From Streptomyces globisporus (lineage in GTDB: Bacteria; Actinomycetota; Actinomycetes; Streptomycetales; Streptomycetaceae), in assembly GCA_014649555.1 (NCBI GenBank), contig BMTG01000006.1, positions 62,001 through 126,000 on the forward strand: a DNA stretch of 64,000 nucleotides. Direction: 5' to 3'. The notes below the pieces were generated by a model, which saw only the letters and a program-made list of their open reading frames with translations, was not told where the DNA came from and ran no database searches. Both the position numbers and the translations under genes were made by a program. This document shows, in pieces, positions 8,938 through 17,366 of the stretch (position 1 is the first letter of the stretch; each line of letters begins with the position of its first letter).

Positions 8938-9660
8938 GTGGCGGCCGCAGGGCGGACCACCGCCGACCCGCCGAGCCACCAGGGGTGCGCCATCTCTTCC
9001 GTACGTCTCGGGCTGCCCGCGCAACGCGGCGAACTGCGCGACCGGCGCGAGGACGGGCACCACCTCCACCACCTCGTGTGGCGGCTGGGGCCGGGCGTGC
9101 GGGTGTGCAGCAGCGCAGTCCTCGGCGGGGGCATCGGCCCCCGGGCCTGGATCCTCAACGCCCAGGTCCCCGGCGGCTACCCGCGCCTCGACCCGGACCG
9201 TCACCTCGCCGAGATCGCCGCGGCGGAAGGGCTCACGGGCCCGGGTGCCGGGCTGATGACCGCCGCCGAGGTCGCCGCGCACACGACCGCCCAGGACGGC
9301 GGCGTCACGGCGACCGTCACGGCAGGCCTCGGCGTACGGGGCTGGGCGGCGGCCCCCGAAGACGACCGGGCGCCCTTGTTCCGCCCCGGCACGGTCAACA
9401 TCGTCGTCACGTTGCCCGTGGCGCTCTCCGACGCCGCCCTCGTCAACGCCGTCGCCACCGCCACCGAGGCGAAGGTCCAGGCCCTCCTGGACGCCGGACT
9501 CGACTGCTCGGGCACCCCGACCGACGCCGTGTGCGTCGCCGCACCCGCACCGGGGGCCGACGGCGGCGAACCCTTCGCCGGGCCCCGCTCGACCTGGGGT
9601 GCGCGGATCGCCCGCGCCGTGCACACGGCCGTACTGGCCGGAGCCCGCCCGACCGCGTGA
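8938..9660 (+). CDS. cbiZ: Adenosylcobinamide amidohydrolase (CbiZ-like)
   Basis: 240 residues starting at GTG 8938. Family hallmarks are WRLGPGVRVCSSAVLGGG at about 48-66, WILNAQVPGGYPR, GAGLMTAA, and a C-terminal LPVALSDAALVNAVATATEAK segment followed by CSGTPTDAVCVA. CbiZ removes the aminopropanol side chain of adenosylcobinamide to give adenosylcobyric acid, the salvage route that bypasses CobU. No other cobalamin gene is adjacent, so it acts as a single-gene salvage function. The first 20 or so residues are poorly conserved and a start somewhat downstream is possible. Confidence 0.8.
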   Translation: MAAAGRTTADPPSHQGCAISSVRLGLPAQRGELRDRREDGHHLHHLVWRLGPGVRVCSSAVLGGGIGPRAWILNAQVPGGYPRLDPDRHLAEIAAAEGLTGPGAGLMTAAEVAAHTTAQDGGVTATVTAGLGVRGWAAAPEDDRAPLFRPGTVNIVVTLPVALSDAALVNAVATATEAKVQALLDAGLDCSGTPTDAVCVAAPAPGADGGEPFAGPRSTWGARIARAVHTAVLAGARPTA

Positions 9661-9693
9661 CGGGGCCCGGCCCACCACCAGGGGTGCCGGGGT

Positions 9694-10947
9694 TCAGGTC
9701 ACCGTCACCGGGTGCCGCACCACCGCGTCGAACAGATAGCCCTGGGTGTTGTGCGCGGTGGCCACCGGCTGCCTGCGCCCCGAACGGTCCGTCGCCCGGG
9801 CCAGCAGCACGGCGGGCCCCCGCTCCCTCGGCACCCAGTCGGCCGTCCACCGCACCCAGCTCCCGGCCCGCGGCTCGTCCCGCAGCCGGGCCGCCCGCCA
9901 GCGCGCACCCCCGTCGGTGCTGACCTCCACGGTCCGTACGGGCGCCCCGCCCGACCACGAACGCCCGGTCAGCAGCGCACGCCGGTGAGCGGGGAAAGCG
10001 GCCCCCGGGGCCAGCTCGAAGGCGCTCTTCAGCGACTGCCGGGTCAGCGGCGGGCTGCCCTCCGGCGGATGCCCGGGGCCGAACAGCCGGTAAAGGCCCG
10101 TGTTCCACGGGGTGAGCAGCGGCTCTGCGCTCACCTCGATGTCGCCGACCCACTTGATGTTGGCGATACCCACCCACGACGGCACGATCAGCCGGACCGG
10201 ATAGCCGTGGTCGGGCGGCAGCGGCTCGCCGTTCATCTCGTACGCGAGCAGGACGTCTTCCAGCGCCTTGGCCACCGGCAGCGGACGGCGCACCCGGCCC
10301 AGGTTCACCCCGTCGGTGACCACCTCGGCGTCCAGGCCGCGCGGCAGCACGTCCACCGCGTGCCGCCCGATTCCGGCCCGGCGCAGCACGTCCGCCAGCC
10401 GCACCCCGCGCCAGCGCGCCGTGCCGATCGCCCCGAGCGTCCACGTGGTGCCGCTGACCGCCTGGCCCTGCTGCGAGGTGAAGTAGCTGCGGCCGTTGCC
10501 CGCGCACTCCACGAACGCGGTACGGGTCACCTGCGGCAGGGCCAGCAGATCCGCGAACGTGAAGTCGACCGGACCGCCGCGCAGCCCGTCGCCCCACACC
10601 GTCAGCTTCCAGCCGGCCCGGTCGATGCGCGGGGTGGCGGTGTGGTTGCGGACGAAGAACCGGTCGGCGGGGGTGAGGAGCCCGGTGCCGCGCAGGGCGG
10701 CGAAGTTCGTCTCCGCGTTGGTGCCGCGCAGCGTGAACAGCTCCGGCGGCAGCGGCTTGACCACGCCGGGCAGCCCGTCCGCCGCGCGGGCCGGAGCGGC
10801 GACCGAGGCCAGCGGCACGGCGGCGGAGGCCGCCGCCATGAGTTTCAGCAGATCGCGGCGGTCGATCCCGGCGGAACGCGCGCGGCCGCGGGACCACTGC
10901 CGCATCCGTATCCGGTCGTAGGCATCCTCGGTCGGAACCGGGCTCAT
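9694..10947 (-). CDS. TAT-exported molybdopterin oxidoreductase, sulfite-oxidase fold
   Basis: 417 residues. N-terminal RRDLLKLMAAASAA (about 30-43) is a twin-arginine signal followed by an AxA cleavage region (APARAAD). The sulfite-oxidase molybdopterin domain follows, with Cys148 in VECAGNGRS as the molybdenum ligand, HGYPVRLIVPSWVGIANIKWV, and a C-terminal Ig-like dimerisation domain. There is no haem or membrane anchor, so electrons must leave to a separate carrier. The substrate (sulfite or another oxo-acceptor) is not determinable. It ends 33 bases from the convergent CbiZ gene. Confidence 0.9.
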   Translation of the reverse strand: MSPVPTEDAYDRIRMRQWSRGRARSAGIDRRDLLKLMAAASAAVPLASVAAPARAADGLPGVVKPLPPELFTLRGTNAETNFAALRGTGLLTPADRFFVRNHTATPRIDRAGWKLTVWGDGLRGGPVDFTFADLLALPQVTRTAFVECAGNGRSYFTSQQGQAVSGTTWTLGAIGTARWRGVRLADVLRRAGIGRHAVDVLPRGLDAEVVTDGVNLGRVRRPLPVAKALEDVLLAYEMNGEPLPPDHGYPVRLIVPSWVGIANIKWVGDIEVSAEPLLTPWNTGLYRLFGPGHPPEGSPPLTRQSLKSAFELAPGAAFPAHRRALLTGRSWSGGAPVRTVEVSTDGGARWRAARLRDEPRAGSWVRWTADWVPRERGPAVLLARATDRSGRRQPVATAHNTQGYLFDAVVRHPVTVT

Positions 10948-10968
10948 GGAAACTCCTCGTGGGTCAGG

Positions 10969-12165
10969 TCAGGGTGATGTGGGGCTGGGGACGGGGGTGC
11001 GGGCGGTACGAGGCTGCGGGAGCAACTCCCGTACGAGCGCGCCCACCTGCTCCGTCTCGATGAGGAAGCCGTCGTGCCCGTACGGCGAGGCGATGGTGTG
11101 CGCGGCGTCCGCCCCCGGCAGCAGCGCGGCCAGGCGTTCCTGCTGCGTCAGCGGGTACAGCCGGTCCGATTCGACGCCCGCGACCAGGGCGGGCAGCTCC
11201 GCGCGGGCCAGGGCGCGGGCGATCCCGCCCCGGCCCCGCCCGACGTCGTGGCCGTTCATCGCCTCGGTGAGCGTCACGTAGCTCCCGGCGTCGAACCGGC
11301 GCACCAGCTTGTCCGCGTGGTGGTCGAGATAGGACTCCACCCGGTAGCGGCCGCCGTGCGCGGGCTCCTCCCCGGGCTGTGCCTCGCCGCCGAAGCGGGA
11401 GTCCAGCTCGGGCGCGCTCCGGTACGTGATGTGGGCGATGCGGCGCGCCTGCCCGAGGCCCCGGTGCGGGCCCTCGCCCGGCGGCGCCCCGTGGTAGTCG
11501 CCGCCCCGCCACCCCGGGTCGGAGCGGATCGCGCCGATCTGCACCGAACCCCAGGCGATCTGGTCGGCGGAGGCGGCCGCCGGGGCGGCGAGCACGAGCA
11601 GCGAGCCGGTGCGTTCGGGCCTGCTCACCGCCCATTCCAGGGCCCGCATGCCGCCCATAGACCCGCCGATGACGGCCGCCCACCGGTCGATGCCCAGCAC
11701 ATCGGCGAGGGCCGCCTCCGCCGTCACCTGGTCCCGCACGCTCAGATACGGGAACAGCGAACCCCACGGCGTGCCGTCGGGCCCGGGGGAGGAGGGGCCG
11801 GTACTGCCCTGGCAGCCGCCCAGGACGTTGGGGGCGACGACGAACCAGCGGTCGGTGTCGAGCGCCCGGCCCGGACCGACCAGTGCGTCCCACCAGCCGG
11901 GCGTCGGATGCCCCGGACCGGCGGGACCGGCCACATGGCTGTCGCCCGTCAGTGCGTGCAGCACCAGCACGGCGTTGGACCCGTCCTCCGCCCGCCGCCC
12001 CCAGGTCTCGTACGTCAGGCGCACCCCCGGCAGCCTGATCCCGGACTCCAGGGGCAGCGGGTCCTCGATCGCCGCCCAGCGGCGACGACCGGGCGGATCC
12101 CCCTCCCGCCGGCCACCGGAGGCCGGCGGGAGGGGGAGTGCGCGGTGCGGGTCCTTCCGGTTCAG
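10969..12165 (-). CDS. metX: Homoserine O-acetyltransferase MetX (probable CTG start)
   Basis: Alpha/beta-hydrolase acyltransferase making O-acetylhomoserine. It has HALTGDSH, VLGGCQGSTGPSS, the nucleophile elbow GGSMGGM (Ser169 counted from the CTG) and C-terminal GHDGFL with the catalytic His. Coding similarity clearly begins upstream of the only canonical start (GTG 12024): the frame encodes REGDPPGRRRW and PLPLESG, typical of MetX N-termini, with no ATG, GTG or TTG. The CTG at 12165-12163 overlaps the metY TGA as CTGA and lies about 9 bases after GAAGG, so a coupled CTG start is proposed. A 17-bp hairpin (12098-12137) lies inside this N-terminal coding stretch. Confidence 0.75.
   Translation of the reverse strand: MNRKDPHRALPLPPASGGRREGDPPGRRRWAAIEDPLPLESGIRLPGVRLTYETWGRRAEDGSNAVLVLHALTGDSHVAGPAGPGHPTPGWWDALVGPGRALDTDRWFVVAPNVLGGCQGSTGPSSPGPDGTPWGSLFPYLSVRDQVTAEAALADVLGIDRWAAVIGGSMGGMRALEWAVSRPERTGSLLVLAAPAAASADQIAWGSVQIGAIRSDPGWRGGDYHGAPPGEGPHRGLGQARRIAHITYRSAPELDSRFGGEAQPGEEPAHGGRYRVESYLDHHADKLVRRFDAGSYVTLTEAMNGHDVGRGRGGIARALARAELPALVAGVESDRLYPLTQQERLAALLPGADAAHTIASPYGHDGFLIETEQVGALVRELLPQPRTARTPVPSPTSP
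12098..12137 (-). terminator. Strong hairpin between metY and the metX core
   Basis: A 17-bp perfect stem (arms 12098-12114 and 12121-12137) with a 6-nt loop. It resembles a terminator following metY but lies within the reading frame that encodes the conserved MetX N-terminus. It may act as an attenuator or an RNA-stability element that sets the metX:metY ratio. Confidence 0.55.
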
Positions 12166-13523
12166 GACGCCGCCTTCGCCGCCCGGAAGCCCGCCTCCAG
12201 GTCGGCCTTGAGATCGTCCACGTTCTCCAGCCCCACCGACAGCCGCACGAGACCGGGCGTCGCGCCGGTGGCGATCAGCTGCTCCTCGGTGAGCTGGCTG
12301 TGCGTGGTGGAGGCAGGGTGGATGATCAGGCTGCGTACGTCACCGATGTTGGCGAGGTGGCTGAAGAGGTCGACCGCGTCCACGAACCGCCGGCCCGCCT
12401 CGGCCCCGCCCCTCAGCTCGAAGGCCAGCACGGCCCCGGCCCCGCGCGGCAGATAACGCTGCCCGGCCTCGTACCAGCGGTTCGACTCCAGCCCCGCGTA
12501 GTGCACGGCCGCCACCTCGTCGCGCCGCTCCAGCCAGCGGGCGAGCTCCAGCGCGTTGGAGGTGTGCCGCTCCAGCCGCAGGCTCAGCGTCTCGACGCCC
12601 TGGAGCAGCAGGAACGCCGAGTGCGGCGAGAGCGCGGGCCCCAGGTCGCGCAGCAGCTGCACCCGGAGCTTCACCGCAAACGCGCTCGGGCCGAGGTCCG
12701 GCCAGTAGCGCAGCCCGTGATAGCTCGGGTCGGGCTCGTGGAACTCGGGAAAACGCCCGGCGTGCGCCCCGAAGTCGAACGTGCCGGCGTCCACGACCAC
12801 GCCGCCGATCGTCGTGCCGTGCCCGCCGAGGAACTTGGTCGCCGAGTGGACCACGATGTCCGCGCCGTGCTCGATCGGCCGGAGCAGATAGGGCGTGGGC
12901 ACGGTGTTGTCGACGATGAGCGGCACCCCGGCCTCGTGCGCGGTGTCCGCGACGGCCCGGACGTCCAGCACGTCGCCGCGCGGATTCCCGAGCGTCTCGG
13001 CGAAGAACGCCTTCGTGTTGGGCCGGACCGCCGCCCGCCACGCCGCCAGGTCCTCCGGGTCCTCGACGAACGTCACCTCGACGCCGAAGCGGGGGAGCGT
13101 GTGGCGGAAGAGGTTGTAGGTGCCGCCGTAGAGGGACGAGGAGGAGACGACGTGGTCGCCGGCCCCGGCCAAGGTCAGGATCGCCAGCGTCTCGGCCGCC
13201 TGGCCCGAGGCCAGCGCGACGGCCGCGATCCCGCCCTCCAGCGCGGCGATGCGCTGCTCCAGGACGTCCTGGGTGGGGTTGTGGATGCGGGTGTAGATGT
13301 TGCCCGGCTCGGCCAGGGAGAACAGGTCGGCGGCGTGCTTCGTGTCGCGGAAGACGAAGGACGTCGACTGGTAGATCGGCACCGCGCGGGCGCCGGTCGT
13401 CGGGTCCGGGGCCGCGCCGGAGTGGATCTGCTTGGTCTCGAACGACCAGGCGGCGCCGGGGTCCTGCCGGTCCTGGTCCTCGGGGGTGTGGCCTGCGGTG
13501 ACGGAGTCGAGGGGCTGGCTCAT
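12162..13523 (-). CDS. metY: O-acetylhomoserine sulfhydrylase MetY
   Basis: 453-residue PLP enzyme of the Cys/Met metabolism family. The N-terminal FETKQIHSGAAPDPTTGARA is the usual MetY opening, and the PLP-binding lysine is Lys230 in SATKFLGGHG. The C-terminal ENVDDLKADLEAGFRAAK is also typical. It converts O-acetylhomoserine and sulfide to homocysteine. The ATG at 13523 is the only reasonable start. It is cotranscribed with metX, stop and start overlapping. No SAM riboswitch could be recognised in the 130 bases upstream. Confidence 0.95.
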   Translation of the reverse strand: MSQPLDSVTAGHTPEDQDRQDPGAAWSFETKQIHSGAAPDPTTGARAVPIYQSTSFVFRDTKHAADLFSLAEPGNIYTRIHNPTQDVLEQRIAALEGGIAAVALASGQAAETLAILTLAGAGDHVVSSSSLYGGTYNLFRHTLPRFGVEVTFVEDPEDLAAWRAAVRPNTKAFFAETLGNPRGDVLDVRAVADTAHEAGVPLIVDNTVPTPYLLRPIEHGADIVVHSATKFLGGHGTTIGGVVVDAGTFDFGAHAGRFPEFHEPDPSYHGLRYWPDLGPSAFAVKLRVQLLRDLGPALSPHSAFLLLQGVETLSLRLERHTSNALELARWLERRDEVAAVHYAGLESNRWYEAGQRYLPRGAGAVLAFELRGGAEAGRRFVDAVDLFSHLANIGDVRSLIIHPASTTHSQLTEEQLIATGATPGLVRLSVGLENVDDLKADLEAGFRAAKAAS

Positions 13524-13654
13524 GTGGTTCCTCGCACGGGGCGGTGACGGGCTGAATACGGACCGTAGGACGCACTCCGCACCCTCGGAAGCGTGTCGCC
13601 CGCTTGGCCACGAACCCGCAACGGCCCGTCATGGCCCGCAATACGGCGGAAACG

Positions 13655-13692
13655 CGCATGCCATGCCCACCGGGCGGCGGGCATGGCATGCG
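13655..13692 (-). terminator. Hairpin ending the carnitine operon
   Basis: A 14-bp perfect stem (13655-13668 with 13679-13692; arm cgcatgccatgccc) and a 10-nt loop, 14 bases after the thioesterase stop on the minus strand. It separates the carnitine genes from metY. Confidence 0.7.
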
Positions 13693-13705
13693 GCAGGGAC
13701 GTCCT

Positions 13706-14239
13706 TCAGCGGACCGCCGGAACCTCGGCGATCGAACGCCCCGCCCACGCGGGCGCGGGCTCGACGAGCGAGGCCAGCCGTTCCCGTACGGAGTCCGGGA
13801 ACGGGGCGGTGCGGCCCGCCCGCTGGTCGACATGGAGCGCCAGCAGTTCGGTCGTTGCCACCGGGACGGCATCCGGCTCCGGTACGTCGTCGGGGGCGCC
13901 GACCACGTAGAGCTCGTGGCAGAAGCGCGCCTTCTTCGCGTCCACGCCCAACAGCCGCGTGCGGACGGCGAGATGGGATCCCGCGGCCACCTCGCGGAGA
14001 TAGCGCAGATGCGATTCGGCGGTGTGGAGCGAGCAGCCGGTGCTCTCCCGGTAGCCGGCGTGCAGACCGGTCTCGATCATCATCGCGTCGGTGGCGTACC
14101 CGAAGACCAAGACGTAGAACGCCTCGCTCATATGGCCGTTGTAGTCGATCCACTCGGGCCGTACGGTCCGGTGGAACAGGGGGAGCGACGTACCCTCGGC
14201 GACCACGGCCGTCTCCTCGTGCGTGGGCTGCTCGCTCAT
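13706..14239 (-). CDS. Hotdog-fold thioesterase, probable betainyl-CoA thioesterase
   Basis: 177 residues. The hotdog motif VRPEWIDYNGHMSEAFYVLVFG (about 26-47) contains the Asp-x-Asn-Gly-His-Met core of 4-hydroxybenzoyl-CoA-thioesterase-like enzymes. In carnitine degradation the betainyl-CoA left after BKACE cleavage is hydrolysed to glycine betaine by a thioesterase of this kind, encoded with the dehydrogenase. Its ATG overlaps the stop of the dehydrogenase gene by four bases (14236-14239). The assignment to carnitine comes mainly from operon context. Confidence 0.8.
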   Translation of the reverse strand: MSEQPTHEETAVVAEGTSLPLFHRTVRPEWIDYNGHMSEAFYVLVFGYATDAMMIETGLHAGYRESTGCSLHTAESHLRYLREVAAGSHLAVRTRLLGVDAKKARFCHELYVVGAPDDVPEPDAVPVATTELLALHVDQRAGRTAPFPDSVRERLASLVEPAPAWAGRSIAEVPAVR

Positions 14240-15252
14240 CGGGTCGCCTCCTCGGCGGAACGGGGCAGGCGGCCGGTCGCCCGCAGGATGTCGATGACGC
14301 CCCGGTCGCGTTCGGCGACCAGGTCCGCGATGCTCCGGCCGTCCGCGGCCTCGTCGCAGCCGGCCACCACCGCCTCGTACAGGGCTCGGTCCAGCTCGGG
14401 AGCTTCGAGCCGGGTCCAGGGCGACTTCAGCGACGGGCCGAAGTGGTCGAGCATGTGGGCCATCCCGCCCTCGCCGCCCGCGAGCGCGAACGTGAGCATC
14501 GGCCCCATCACGGCCCAGCGGAGCCCGGGCCCTTCGGTGATCGACGCGTCGATCTCCGCCACCGTCGCCTCACCGTTGGCGACCATGTGCAGCGCCTCGC
14601 GCCACAGGGCTTCCTGGAGCCGGTTGGCTATGAAGCCGGGCACCTCCCGGTCCATGGTGATCACGGACTTGCCCGCGACCTCGTAGAAGCGCGAGGCCCA
14701 CTCCACCGCGGCGGGGTCGGTCCGTTCACCGCCGACGACCTCGACCAGGGGGATGAGGTAGGGCGGGTTGAAGGGGTGCCCGACGACGAGCCGCCCGGGG
14801 TCGGCGGCCTCGGTCTGCATGTCCGTCATCGGGTAGCCGGAGGTCGACGAGGCGATCACCGTACCGGCGGGTGCGGCGGCGTCCAGGCGGGCCAGCAGAT
14901 CGCGCTTGAGGTCCAGCTTCTCGGGGGCGCTCTCCTGGACGAACTGGGCGTCGGCCACGGCCTCTTCGAGCCTCGCTGTGACGGTCAGGCGGTCCTGCGA
15001 CGCCTCGTCTGCCAGGCCGAGCTGTTCGAGCGCGGGCCAGGCCGCGGCGATGAGCCGACGCAGCCGGACGTCCGCGTCGGGGGCCGGGTCCCAGGCGGTG
15101 ACGTCGTAACCGCGGGCAAGGAAGTGGGCGGCCCAGCCGCCGCCGATCACCCCGGCCCCGACGCACGCCACACGGCGCACGTCCTCCGGGGCACAGGGGG
15201 CGGGGGAACCGGGGGGCGTGGTGGGGGAGGGGATGACGGTCACGGGCGACAC
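14236..15252 (-). CDS. L-carnitine dehydrogenase (3-hydroxyacyl-CoA dehydrogenase family)
   Basis: 338 residues. An N-terminal Rossmann fold with GAGVIGGGWAAHF (about 33-45), QESAPEKLDLK, the GHPFNPPYLIPLVEVVGG loop with the family His, and a C-terminal helical domain (MDREVPGFIANRLQEALWREALHMV). The fold also covers 3-hydroxybutyryl-CoA dehydrogenases, but the His-Pro-Phe-Asn-Pro-Pro-Tyr-Leu pattern and the BKACE and thioesterase neighbours favour carnitine 3-dehydrogenase, giving 3-dehydrocarnitine. Start at 15252. Confidence 0.82.
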   Translation of the reverse strand: MSPVTVIPSPTTPPGSPAPCAPEDVRRVACVGAGVIGGGWAAHFLARGYDVTAWDPAPDADVRLRRLIAAAWPALEQLGLADEASQDRLTVTARLEEAVADAQFVQESAPEKLDLKRDLLARLDAAAPAGTVIASSTSGYPMTDMQTEAADPGRLVVGHPFNPPYLIPLVEVVGGERTDPAAVEWASRFYEVAGKSVITMDREVPGFIANRLQEALWREALHMVANGEATVAEIDASITEGPGLRWAVMGPMLTFALAGGEGGMAHMLDHFGPSLKSPWTRLEAPELDRALYEAVVAGCDEAADGRSIADLVAERDRGVIDILRATGRLPRSAEEATR

Positions 15253-15298
15253 TCCGGAAAGACAGTGAGGGGGAGGGGAGTTGGGGAAGTCGGGGGTA

Positions 15299-16192
15299 TC
15301 AGGCGCGCGGGCGCAGGCCGAGCTTCTCGCGGGCCTCGTCGGGCGTGGCGACCCGGGAGCCCAGGGACTCGGTGATCCGCACGGCGCGCTCGACCAGCTG
15401 CCCGTTGGTGGCCTTGACGCCCTTGCCCAGATAGAGGTTGTCCTCCAGGCCGACCCGGACGTGTCCGCCGAGCAGGATCGACTGGGCTACCCAGGGCATC
15501 TGCATCCGGCCGAGGGCGAAGCTCGCCCACTGGGCGCCCCGGGGAAGCATGTTCACCATCGACTGGAGGACGCCCGGGTCGGCGGGCGCGCCCCACGGGA
15601 TGCCCATGCAGAGCTGGAAGACCGTGGGATCGTCGAGCAGCCCTTCGGCGAGGAGCTGCTTGGCGAACCAGAGCTGCCCGGTGTCGAAGATCTCCAGTTC
15701 GGGCCTGACACCGAGTTCCTGGATGCGCTTGGCGCCGGTGCGCAGCATGTCGGGGGTGGAGACGTAGAGGTTGCTGCCGTCGCCGAAGTTGAGCGAACCG
15801 CAGTCGAGGGTGCAGATGTCCGGCAGCAGCTCCTCCACGTGCGGCAGCCGGTCGAGCCCGCTGACCAGGTCGGTGCCCGGGAGCTGACGGAGCGGGGCCT
15901 CCGGGTCGATGACCAGGTCCCCGCCCATTCCGGCGGTCAGGTTGATGACGACGTCGGTGCCGGTCTCCCGGATCCGCTCGAGGACCTCCCGGTAGAGCCG
16001 GGGATCGCGGGACGGAGCGCCGGTCTCCGGCTCGCGGACGTGGATGTGGACCACGGCCGCGCCGGCCCCGGCGGCCTCGACGGCGGAGGCGGCGATCTGC
16101 TCGGGCGTCACCGGGACATGGGGGCTGCGGCCGACGGTGTCGCCGGCTCCGGTGAGGGCGCAGGTGATGATGACGTCTTGGTTCACGGGCAT
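15299..16192 (-). CDS. BKACE-family (DUF849) beta-keto acid cleavage enzyme, probably 3-dehydrocarnitine-specific
   Basis: 297-residue TIM-barrel protein. The N-terminal [11 protein letters not shown], the metal-binding VHIHVREP (about 49-56) and [11 protein letters not shown] (about 240-250) are the BKACE signatures. It condenses a beta-keto acid with acetyl-CoA. With carnitine dehydrogenase and a thioesterase in the same operon, the expected reaction is 3-dehydrocarnitine + acetyl-CoA to acetoacetate + betainyl-CoA. RBS GGAGGAG precedes the ATG at 16192. It is 105 bases downstream of its probable regulator gene. Confidence 0.85.
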   Translation of the reverse strand: MPVNQDVIITCALTGAGDTVGRSPHVPVTPEQIAASAVEAAGAGAAVVHIHVREPETGAPSRDPRLYREVLERIRETGTDVVINLTAGMGGDLVIDPEAPLRQLPGTDLVSGLDRLPHVEELLPDICTLDCGSLNFGDGSNLYVSTPDMLRTGAKRIQELGVRPELEIFDTGQLWFAKQLLAEGLLDDPTVFQLCMGIPWGAPADPGVLQSMVNMLPRGAQWASFALGRMQMPWVAQSILLGGHVRVGLEDNLYLGKGVKATNGQLVERAVRITESLGSRVATPDEAREKLGLRPRA

Positions 16193-16229
16193 GCGGAAAC
16201 ATCTCCTCCGGGGAGCGGGCAGGGCTGGG

Positions 16230-16271
16230 GAGCTGAAGGTTGGGGGCTGGGGGCCGGCGAGCTGAGGGTTG
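16230..16271 (+). promoter_or_regulatory. Direct repeats upstream of the carnitine operon
   Basis: gagctgaaggttg (16230-16242) and gagctgagggttg (16259-16271) are two 13-mers differing at one base, with starts 29 bases apart, in the short gap between the XRE-TetR regulator and the BKACE gene. They are plausible operator half-sites, or simply a local duplication. Confidence 0.35.
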
Positions 16272-16297
16272 CGGGGCTGCTTGCCGTTGTACGGGGG

Positions 16298-17224
16298 TCA
16301 GCCGGCCGTGGGAGCTGTCAGGCAGGCGTCCACATGGGCGATCAGCGCGTCATGCATGGCCTGCGCACCGGTGCCGGGGATTCCGTCCTCCTGACCGCCC
16401 GGTTCGGTGGCCAGGACCTGGGAGGCCAGTCCGTCGATCAGGGCGGTGACGGCGAGGGCCGCGCCGTCCGCGTCGACCGGGCGGAACACGCCCTGCTCGA
16501 CGCCGCGCCGGATCACGTCGGCGACCGTTCCCCGCCACTGGCGGTAGTACTCCACGTGGAGCCGCCCGACCGTGGTGGACCGGGCGGCCTCGGCCCACAG
16601 GTCGAGCCAGACGCACCACTGCCGCCGTTGCTGCTCGGTGCGGGGCGTCTGGAGTTCGATCAGCAGGCGCAGTTCGTCCCCGGCGTGCCGTGTCCCGGCC
16701 GTGGCGTCGGAGCGGCGACGGGTGTCCTCGTCCATGCACCAGCGGACCGCGGCTTCGAGCAGTTCGTCACGGCCGGGGAAGTGGTAGTGGATCGCCGCCG
16801 TGCTGGTGTGGCAGGCGGCGGCGATGTCCGCGACCCGGACGGCGTGGAATCCGCGCTCGGCGATGAGCCGGACGGTTTCGCGCACGATCTGCAGGGGTCT
16901 GCCGCCCTCGGGCGAGGGCACCGGCGGGCGAGAGGCCGACGCGGAACATACGGGCGACGCCGTCACGGCCGCACCGGACGCCGCACGGCCCGCCGCGTCC
17001 ACGCCGTCTGCCGCACCGGCCGCCGAGCCGAGCAGCCGGCCGACGTCGACGCCCCCGATGTCCGCGATCCGGGCCAGTTCGGCGGCGGTGAATCGGCGTG
17101 TGCCGTTCAGGGACCGGGACAGCTTCGACGGATCGATGACGATCCGCCGCGCGAACTCGCGCGCGCTCACACCCGCCGCGTCGATCACCTGTCGGACCCG
17201 TGCGGCCACCTCGTCCTGCTGCAT
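16298..17224 (-). CDS. Two-headed regulator: XRE HTH fused to TetR
   Basis: 308 residues. Residues about 8-62 form a Cro/C1-type HTH (VSAREFARRIVIDPSKLSRS, FTAAELARIADIGG). After an Ala/Pro-rich linker (about 65-108), residues about 110-160 are a TetR DNA-binding domain (AERGFHAVRVADIAAACHTS, AIHYHFPGRDELL), followed by a helical ligand-binding domain (WLDLWAEAARSTTV). Orientation and position just upstream of the carnitine operon make it the likely local regulator, perhaps sensing an intermediate. Fusion of two DNA-binding folds is unusual. Start ATG 17224. Confidence 0.85.
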   Translation of the reverse strand: MQQDEVAARVRQVIDAAGVSAREFARRIVIDPSKLSRSLNGTRRFTAAELARIADIGGVDVGRLLGSAAGAADGVDAAGRAASGAAVTASPVCSASASRPPVPSPEGGRPLQIVRETVRLIAERGFHAVRVADIAAACHTSTAAIHYHFPGRDELLEAAVRWCMDEDTRRRSDATAGTRHAGDELRLLIELQTPRTEQQRRQWCVWLDLWAEAARSTTVGRLHVEYYRQWRGTVADVIRRGVEQGVFRPVDADGAALAVTALIDGLASQVLATEPGGQEDGIPGTGAQAMHDALIAHVDACLTAPTAG

Positions 17225-17286
17225 GGTCAGCCACCGTAACGACGTGTTGAGAAAACCTCAACATGAGCGAGCGCAGGCCATGAAAA

Positions 17287-17342
17287 AGGAGGGGTGTTGC
17301 GGTTCTGACTGATGCATCAGTCAGAACCGCAACACCCCTCCT
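17287..17342 (-). terminator. 56-bp perfect palindrome, intrinsic terminator of the sigma factor gene
   Basis: Both 28-base arms are fully complementary around the central TGCA at 17313-17316 (arm begins aggaggggtgttgcggttct). On the minus strand it lies about 25 bases after the sigma factor stop and is followed by five T residues, a textbook intrinsic terminator. The symmetric design should also stop plus-strand transcripts. Confidence 0.85.
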
Positions 17343-17366
17343 GCCCGCTGTTCGCCCCGGCGGTGG

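Noticed and set aside
13524-13660. SAM-I or SAM-IV riboswitch upstream of metY
   Set aside because: The conserved core segments expected of those riboswitches are not present on the minus strand of this leader.
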